A model generated the notes under the pieces. It saw only the letters and a list, made by a program, of their open reading frames with translations, was not told where the DNA came from and ran no database searches. From Actinomycetales bacterium (lineage in GTDB: Bacteria > Actinomycetota > Actinomycetes > Mycobacteriales > Mycobacteriaceae), in NCBI GenBank assembly GCA_012838715.1, contig DUOR01000104.1:1-5738 (forward strand): a stretch of DNA of 5,738 bases. Direction: 5' to 3'. Positions 1 to 2,696 of this stretch are shown in pieces (position 1 is the first letter of the stretch; every line of letters starts with the position of its first letter). The translations under genes and the position numbers were made by a program.

Positions 1-28
1 AGGGGCCCGGCGAGCACGCGGTCAAGTC

Positions 29-149
29 ACACCAGCCCCAAAGTGTCGGCGATGCGTTGATTTCGAAGGATGCGCACGCGCAAAACCGCAGGTCAGATTT
101 CGGCCGAGCCTTCAAAATCAACGCACGACGGATACTTTGGGGCTGGTGT
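29..149. repeat. Large imperfect inverted repeat (about 43-bp arms, 35-bp centre)
   Basis: The arms 29-71 and 107-149 are reverse complements at 36 of 43 positions. The outer 16 bp (29-44 against 134-149, ACACCAGCCCCAAAGT) and an inner 11 bp (53-63 against 115-125) match perfectly. The mismatches cluster at 48-52, with singles at 45, 64 and 70. The 35-bp centre holds a second small hairpin (TGCGC/GCGCA, 71-82) and the 8-bp palindrome TCGGCCGA (100-107). As RNA it would form a long stable hairpin. No T-tract follows either arm, so it is not a canonical intrinsic terminator. No target-site duplication is visible at its edges and it encodes nothing. It could be a MITE-like or palindromic intergenic element, or a structured RNA. 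The repeat is directly visible; its role is not known. Confidence 0.85.
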
Positions 150-255
150 TACTGGCGGTAATGCAGCGACCGTCCGCCCGGCGCGCACCCCGGCACCATC
201 AGACGCCCGCAGGAGCGTCCGGCGCTTGCACGGCGCTTGCCCGGCACCCTCCAGG

Positions 256-309
256 CGCCCAGCGACCGCCCAGCGACCGACCGTCCATCAGTCGCCCAGC
301 GACCGACCG
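256..309. repeat. Short direct repeats, core CGCCCAGCGACCG
   Basis: The 13-bp core CGCCCAGCGACCG occurs at 256-268, 267-279 (offset 11, overlapping by 2) and 293-305. The latter two copies extend to a shared 17-bp word (267-283 and 293-309, period 26). Nearby, GGCGCTTGC is duplicated at 221-229 and 232-240, also with period 11, and GAGCGTCCGGC recurs at 213-223 and 324-334. The pattern suggests local slippage duplication in non-coding DNA. No function is evident. Confidence 0.75.
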
Positions 310-380
310 CCAGCCGCCCGCGAGAGCGTCCGGCAATCCCGCGGCCGGGCGTATCCTCGGCAGGGACCCGCATCGGCCGC

Positions 381-460
381 GCCGAACCTCAGGCCGCACC
401 CCAGAACCGCAAGCCGAACCCCCAGCCGAACCTCAGGCCAAACCCCAAGCCGAACCCCAG
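381..460. repeat. 12-bp tandem repeat, unit GCCGAACCYCAG
   Basis: Near-identical 12-bp units lie at 381-392, 393-404, 413-424, 425-436, 437-448 and 449-460, with an 8-bp partial unit at 405-412. Units 381-392 and 425-436 are identical; the others differ by one to a few bases. The array ends 5 bp before the Shine-Dalgarno sequence of the gene at 477, so it probably lies in that gene's leader RNA. The partial unit shifts the reading frame, which argues against the array being translated as a repeated peptide. Confidence 0.8.
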
Positions 461-465
461 ATCGC

Positions 466-471
466 AAGGAG
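466..471 (+). promoter_or_regulatory. Ribosome binding site fixing the start at 477
   Basis: AAGGAG lies 5 nt upstream of the ATG at 477. It selects this start over the longer in-frame option (TTG at 237), which would add 80 low-complexity residues rich in Pro, Arg and Asn. Confidence 0.8.
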
Positions 472-476
472 CCGTC

Positions 477-1004
477 ATGTCCGACCCGTGCAATCCCGCC
501 GATCCCGCCGCCCCGTTCACGCTCGACGAGTCCCGCGCCGTGCCCACTGCGGTGGTCCGCGCGGTCGACGTCCCCATGTCCGACCTGTCGACCCTCTTCG
601 ACGCGGCGTTCACCGCGCTTCCGGCCGAGCTGGCGATGGCGGGCACGGGTCCCGCCGGTGCCGCCCTGGCCCTGTACTCGCGCTTTTCCGACGACTGGTC
701 GCGCTGCGATCTGGAGGTCGGGTTCCCGTTGCATGAGCCCCTGTCCGGCACGATCACGGTGGAGGTCGGCGATGGCGGCACCATCGACATCGAACCGTCG
801 GAGTTGCCCGCCGGCCGGGTGGCGTCGGCGCTGCACGTGGGCCCGTACGACGAGCTCGGCCCGGCCTGGCAGCGCCTGACCGACGCGCTCATCGCCGCGG
901 GCCACACGCCGGCGATGCCCTGCTGGGAGGTCTACCTCACGCAGCCGTCCCCGGACGCCGATCCGGCCGACATGCGCACGGGCCTGAACACCCTGGTGAA
1001 CTAG
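477..1004 (+). CDS. GyrI-like / AraC effector-binding-domain protein, 175 aa
   Basis: This is a stand-alone small-molecule-binding domain of the GyrI-like/SOUL superfamily (the AraC_E_bind fold). The domain fills most of the protein, from about residue 15 (FTLDESRAVPTAVVR) to 174. Diagnostic stretches are residues 118-128 (ALHVGPYDELG) and 149-155 (CWEVYLT). The latter contains E151, the position of the acidic residue that lines the ligand pocket in this fold, and it is followed by the usual tail with an Arg-Thr pair (R167, T168). There is no DNA-binding helix-turn-helix, signal peptide or membrane segment, so it is probably cytosolic and not itself a transcription factor. Family members bind or turn over hydrophobic or cationic small molecules; the ligand here cannot be read from sequence. 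The start is set by AAGGAG 5 nt upstream. The stop is 34 nt before the methyltransferase gene, which seems to have its own promoter. Confidence 0.88.
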   Translation: MSDPCNPADPAAPFTLDESRAVPTAVVRAVDVPMSDLSTLFDAAFTALPAELAMAGTGPAGAALALYSRFSDDWSRCDLEVGFPLHEPLSGTITVEVGDGGTIDIEPSELPAGRVASALHVGPYDELGPAWQRLTDALIAAGHTPAMPCWEVYLTQPSPDADPADMRTGLNTLVN

Positions 1005-1030
1005 ACCCTGCATACCCCACCGGGTATGGT
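1002..1030 (+). promoter_or_regulatory. Predicted leaderless promoter of the methyltransferase gene
   Basis: TAGACC (1002-1007, 4 of 6 to TTGACA) and TATGGT (1025-1030, fitting TANNNT) are separated by 17 bp. Transcription would start near 1037, almost at the ATG (1039). No Shine-Dalgarno sequence lies between 1031 and 1038, which is consistent with a leaderless mRNA, a common arrangement in corynebacteria and mycobacteria. The -35 overlaps the stop codon of the preceding gene. Confidence 0.5.
1011..1028. promoter_or_regulatory. Palindromic operator, CsoR-like (CATACCC-N4-GGGTATG)
   Basis: This is a perfect inverted repeat with 7-bp arms (1011-1017 and 1022-1028) and a 4-bp spacer, CACC. The form ATACCC-N4-GGGTAT resembles operators of CsoR-family copper/metal sensors, which contain C/G tracts flanked by TA-rich ends. 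It lies between the predicted -35 and -10 and overlaps the -10, an ideal position for repression. As RNA it could also form a small hairpin, but it has no T tract and is unlikely to be a terminator. The palindrome is certain; the CsoR assignment is inferred from resemblance, and no regulator gene is present in the window. Confidence 0.55.
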
Positions 1031-1038
1031 GACACGTC

Positions 1039-1674
1039 ATGAACAGCTCCGGATGGGATTCCCGCTTCGCCGCCAACCCGCACCACTTCGGTGCGGGCCC
1101 GAACACCCTGCTCGAGAAGCACGTGGCCGACCTGGCCCCGGGCACCGCGGCCGACGTTGGCTGCGGCCAGGGCCGCAACACCGCGTGGCTCGCCTCCCGT
1201 GGGTGGCACGTCACCGCCGTCGATTACTCCACGGTGGGCCTCGAGCACACCCGGGAGGCCACCGCCGCCGCCCTGGGTGCGGCCGCGGAGTCCGTCGGCG
1301 CGACCGAGACCGCGGGCGCCGCCTCCCCCGCCGCGGTCGATGACCTGCTCACCACGGTGCATTCCGACGTCATGGAGTGGGAACCGGGCACGACCTTCGA
1401 CCTCGTGGTCGCCGCGTACCTGCACATGCCCTCGTCGGACATGCGCGTCCTGTGGCGCCGCCTCGCGGACGCGACCGCCCCGGGCGGGACCCTGGTCGTC
1501 GTCGGCCATGACACCGACAACGCCGGCGGCGGCCCGAAGGACCCGGACGTCCTCTTCCACGCGGAGGACGTCACCGCCGAGCTTCCCGACGGCTGGGAGG
1601 TCACCGTCGCCGAGGCGGTCGACCGTGGCGAAGGTTCCATCGACGCGCTGATGGTCGCGCGGAAATCCCGGTAA
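1039..1674 (+). CDS. Class I SAM-dependent methyltransferase, 211 aa
   Basis: A Rossmann-fold methyltransferase transferring a methyl group from S-adenosylmethionine to an unknown acceptor. Motif I is at residues 38-47 (ADVGCGQGRN; glycine loop 41-45). The acidic end of strand 2, D62 in VTAVDYS, should contact the SAM ribose. D110 (HSDVMEW) corresponds to the adenine-side acidic loop. The post-motif strand is FDLVVAAYLHMP (120-131), and PGGTLVVVGHD (148-158) precedes a C-terminal region (P166-R208) that likely covers the substrate site. Overall it resembles the broad TehB/COG0500-type actinobacterial methyltransferases, but the substrate cannot be assigned. Residues 74-104 form an Ala-rich insertion between strand 2 and D110. 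There is no signal peptide or membrane segment. The ATG is chosen because the family N-terminus (WDSRFAANP) begins immediately and the predicted promoter places the transcript start at or next to it. An overlapping CsoR-like palindrome suggests metal-responsive control. Confidence 0.9.
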   Translation: MNSSGWDSRFAANPHHFGAGPNTLLEKHVADLAPGTAADVGCGQGRNTAWLASRGWHVTAVDYSTVGLEHTREATAAALGAAAESVGATETAGAASPAAVDDLLTTVHSDVMEWEPGTTFDLVVAAYLHMPSSDMRVLWRRLADATAPGGTLVVVGHDTDNAGGGPKDPDVLFHAEDVTAELPDGWEVTVAEAVDRGEGSIDALMVARKSR

Positions 1675-1694
1675 CACGGCGCCCGGCCCGTCGC

Positions 1695-1700
1695 TAATGT
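1695..1700 (+). promoter_or_regulatory. Possible -10 element for the universal stress protein gene
   Basis: TAATGT fits the TANNNT pattern in an otherwise very GC-rich gap between 1674 and 1774. The -35 region 17 bp upstream (TAACAC) is poor. If used, the leader would be about 65 nt and include a nested hairpin (outer GCCCGC 1719-1724 with GCGGGC 1748-1753; inner GGCCG 1727-1731 with CGGCC 1738-1742) ending 4 nt before the ribosome binding site. Confidence 0.35.
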
Positions 1701-1757
1701 GGAAGGCACAACGTCAGCGCCCGCACGGCCGCACGCCCGGCCAGGTAGCGGGCACAC

Positions 1758-1765
1758 GGGAGGAG
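1758..1765 (+). promoter_or_regulatory. Ribosome binding site fixing the start at 1774
   Basis: GGGAGGAG lies 8 nt upstream of the ATG at 1774. It selects this start over an in-frame ATG at 1699, which has no Shine-Dalgarno sequence and would add 25 Pro/Gly/His-rich residues. Confidence 0.8.
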
Positions 1766-1773
1766 AACCACCG

Positions 1774-2283
1774 ATGTCCGCCACCAGCGACCCGAACCAG
1801 GCGCCCGCGCCCGACAACCGCGGCGATTCGATGCTCATCGCCTACGACGGTTCGGAGGAGGCCAAGCGCGCCCTCGAATGGGCGGGGTCGCTGCTGACCG
1901 TGAAGACGGCGTACATCCTCACCGCCTGGGAGCCGCTGCAGCGCCAGGCCGCCCGCACCGCGGGGGCTTCGGGCATGATGCAGCCGGATTGGAACGCCAC
2001 GGTCGGCGACGGCGACCCGGCGCACGAGGAGGCCGAGCGCATCTGCCGCGAAGGCGTGGCCCTGGCGGCGGAGGCCGGTTTCACCGCGGAGCCGTACCTC
2101 GTCGAGTCGGAGACGACCATCTGGTCGGCCATCGTCGACGCGGCCCGCGACCTGGACGCCGGCGTCATCGTGTCGGGCACCCGCGGCATGTCGGGGCTGC
2201 GCGGCCTGTTGGCGTCCTCCACCGCCGACGCGGTGCTCAAGCACGCCGGCCGCCCGGTGCTCATCGTCCCGCCGCCGCGCTAA
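1774..2283 (+). CDS. Universal stress protein, single UspA domain, 169 aa
   Basis: A soluble cytosolic single-domain Usp, preceded by a polar tail of about 19 residues. Strand 1 with the nucleotide-contacting acidic loop is at 20-28 (MLIAYDGSE, D25). The second half of the domain runs from about 115 to 166: IVDAARDLDAGVIVSGTRG, a glycine loop, then the typical closing strand RPVLIVPP (160-167). The ATP-binding signature of the family is G-x2-G-x9-G-[S/T]. Here G135 and G138 are present, but the third glycine is Ser (S148-S149), so nucleotide binding may be altered. Usp proteins help cells survive stress or growth arrest, often by binding ATP and partner proteins; no specific partner is implied here. 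The gene stands alone, with its own ribosome binding site and a gap of about 100 bp on the left and 190 bp on the right. Confidence 0.92.
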   Translation: MSATSDPNQAPAPDNRGDSMLIAYDGSEEAKRALEWAGSLLTVKTAYILTAWEPLQRQAARTAGASGMMQPDWNATVGDGDPAHEEAERICREGVALAAEAGFTAEPYLVESETTIWSAIVDAARDLDAGVIVSGTRGMSGLRGLLASSTADAVLKHAGRPVLIVPPPR

Positions 2284-2380
2284 GCCGCGCCACGCCACGC
2301 CGCACCAAGCCGCGCTAAACCCCGCCCCACAGCGCCACATACCCCACCGAACACCACCCGCCACAGCGGACCCACCCGTA
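2284..2380 (+). terminator. C-rich, G-poor stretch after the Usp gene; possible Rho-dependent termination zone
   Basis: Directly after the stop codon, nearly 100 nt of the + strand is dominated by C with few T and comparatively few G, and contains ACCCC, CACC and CCGCC runs. This composition resembles Rho-loading sequences. There is no intrinsic hairpin plus T-tract here. The call rests on composition alone. Confidence 0.25.
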
Positions 2381-2381
2381 G

Positions 2382-2411
2382 CGGGGAAGAATCTTGACCG
2401 AAACTTCCCCG
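2382..2411. repeat. Inverted repeat CGGGGAAG / CTTCCCCG
   Basis: Perfect 8-bp arms at 2382-2389 and 2404-2411 are separated by 14 bp containing TTGACC (2394-2399). It could fold as a hairpin ending the upstream transcript, but no T-tract follows. It could also be a protein-binding site just upstream of the DUF2613 promoter. Confidence 0.6.
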
Positions 2412-2434
2412 TGACCATCCGAATGGTCTACAGT
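2405..2434 (+). promoter_or_regulatory. Predicted promoter of the DUF2613 gene (and probably aftD)
   Basis: TACAGT (2429-2434) matches the TANNNT -10 pattern. The best -35 at suitable distance is TTCCCC (2405-2410, spacer 18), which is weak. This is the only clearly less GC-rich stretch upstream of the two envelope genes. The transcript would start near 2441, leaving a leader of about 34 nt. Confidence 0.4.
2413..2428. promoter_or_regulatory. Inverted repeat GACCAT-CCGA-ATGGTC, candidate operator
   Basis: Perfect 6-bp arms with a 4-bp spacer sit immediately upstream of, and abutting, the likely -10 element of the DUF2613 gene (TACAGT, 2429-2434). That position suits a repressor or activator site. 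The half-site core GACC also appears at 2396-2399. No matching regulator is recognised. Confidence 0.45.
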
Positions 2435-2461
2435 CAGGTCCGTTCGTGACTAACACACTTC

Positions 2462-2467
2462 GAGGAG
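2462..2467 (+). promoter_or_regulatory. Ribosome binding site of the DUF2613 gene
   Basis: GAGGAG lies 7 nt upstream of the ATG at 2475, a strong and well-spaced Shine-Dalgarno sequence. Confidence 0.8.
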
Positions 2468-2474
2468 TGAACAC

Positions 2475-2669
2475 ATGGCCAACGCAACCGGTTCTGAGCA
2501 GCGCCGTACCCTGGGCCCGGCCCTCGCCAGCGCGGTCGTCGGTGCCCTCCTCGGTGGCGCGCTCATCTTCGGTGTCGCCGCCGTTTCCCAGGATTCCGAG
2601 ATCCCCGAAGCCCAGGCGGTTTCCACCGAGGATGCCCTGATGGGCGGGGTCGAATACGGCGAGCGCTAA
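2475..2669 (+). CDS. DUF2613 family small membrane protein, 64 aa
   Basis: A small single-pass membrane protein of unknown function belonging to the short DUF2613 family typical of Corynebacterium. A polar, positively charged N-terminus (residues 1-12, RR at 10-11) precedes one hydrophobic segment (about 14-37, GPALASAVVGALLGGALIFG onward, with Gly/Ala small-residue faces that favour helix packing). An acidic C-terminal tail (38-64) ends in the family-like AVSTEDAL and EYG pattern. The charge bias suggests N-in, C-out topology; a role as an uncleaved signal anchor or a cleaved precursor cannot be excluded. It has a strong ribosome binding site and probably its own promoter. It lies 27 nt upstream of aftD in the same frame, which together with the known adjacency of the two genes suggests a role with the arabinosyltransferase. 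That role is inferred and untested. Confidence 0.9.
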   Translation: MANATGSEQRRTLGPALASAVVGALLGGALIFGVAAVSQDSEIPEAQAVSTEDALMGGVEYGER

Positions 2670-2684
2670 GCCGCGCGCCTTTTT
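2658..2684 (+). terminator. Terminator-like hairpin with T5 tract between DUF2613 and aftD (possible attenuator)
   Basis: GGC-(GA bulge)-GCGC at 2658-2666 can pair with GCGC-GCC at 2673-2679. This gives seven G-C pairs around the loop TAAGCC, followed immediately by TTTTT at 2680-2684. The loop begins with the DUF2613 stop codon, so a ribosome terminating there would cover the stem. aftD starts only 12 nt later with no visible promoter. A partial terminator or translation-coupled attenuator is therefore plausible, but the stem is short. Confidence 0.4.
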
Positions 2685-2696
2685 CCGATCCCCGCA

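Larger units (their letters stand above)
150..476. other. C-rich repeat-bearing intergenic region without a supportable gene
   Basis: This stretch is strongly C-rich on the + strand and made largely of short direct repeats, listed separately. Frames stay open through it, but their products are Pro/Arg/Ala-rich low-complexity peptides with no recognisable domain and no credible ribosome binding site. One weak promoter-like hexamer, TATCCT at 352-357, fits a -10 element but has no good -35 partner. If used, it would leave a leader of about 110 nt carrying the 12-bp tandem repeat. The 28 bases to the left of the inverted repeat are too short to assign to a neighbouring gene. Confidence 0.6.

Noticed and set aside
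29..149. Reading the large palindrome as an insertion sequence or a dif-type site
   Set aside because: There is no transposase and no target-site duplication, and the arms are far longer than the roughly 28-bp recombination site.
253..460. A CRISPR array
   Set aside because: The repeats are only 11-17 bp with irregular or no spacers and no cas genes nearby; they are simple direct and tandem repeats.
237..476. An N-terminal extension of the GyrI-like protein from a TTG at 237
   Set aside because: It would add 80 Pro/Arg/Asn-rich residues from repeats containing a frame-shifting partial unit. The strong AAGGAG and ATG at 477 match the natural domain start.
288..1214. A 308-codon minus-strand open frame opposite the GyrI-like and methyltransferase genes
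   Set aside because: The translation is Arg/Gly/His-rich with no recognisable domain, while the opposite strand carries two recognisable families with start signals.
2338..2349. A second copy of CATACCCCACCG, the left half of the CsoR-like operator
   Set aside because: The right half (GGGTATG) is missing, and a 12-bp match in a C-rich region of this size is expected by chance.
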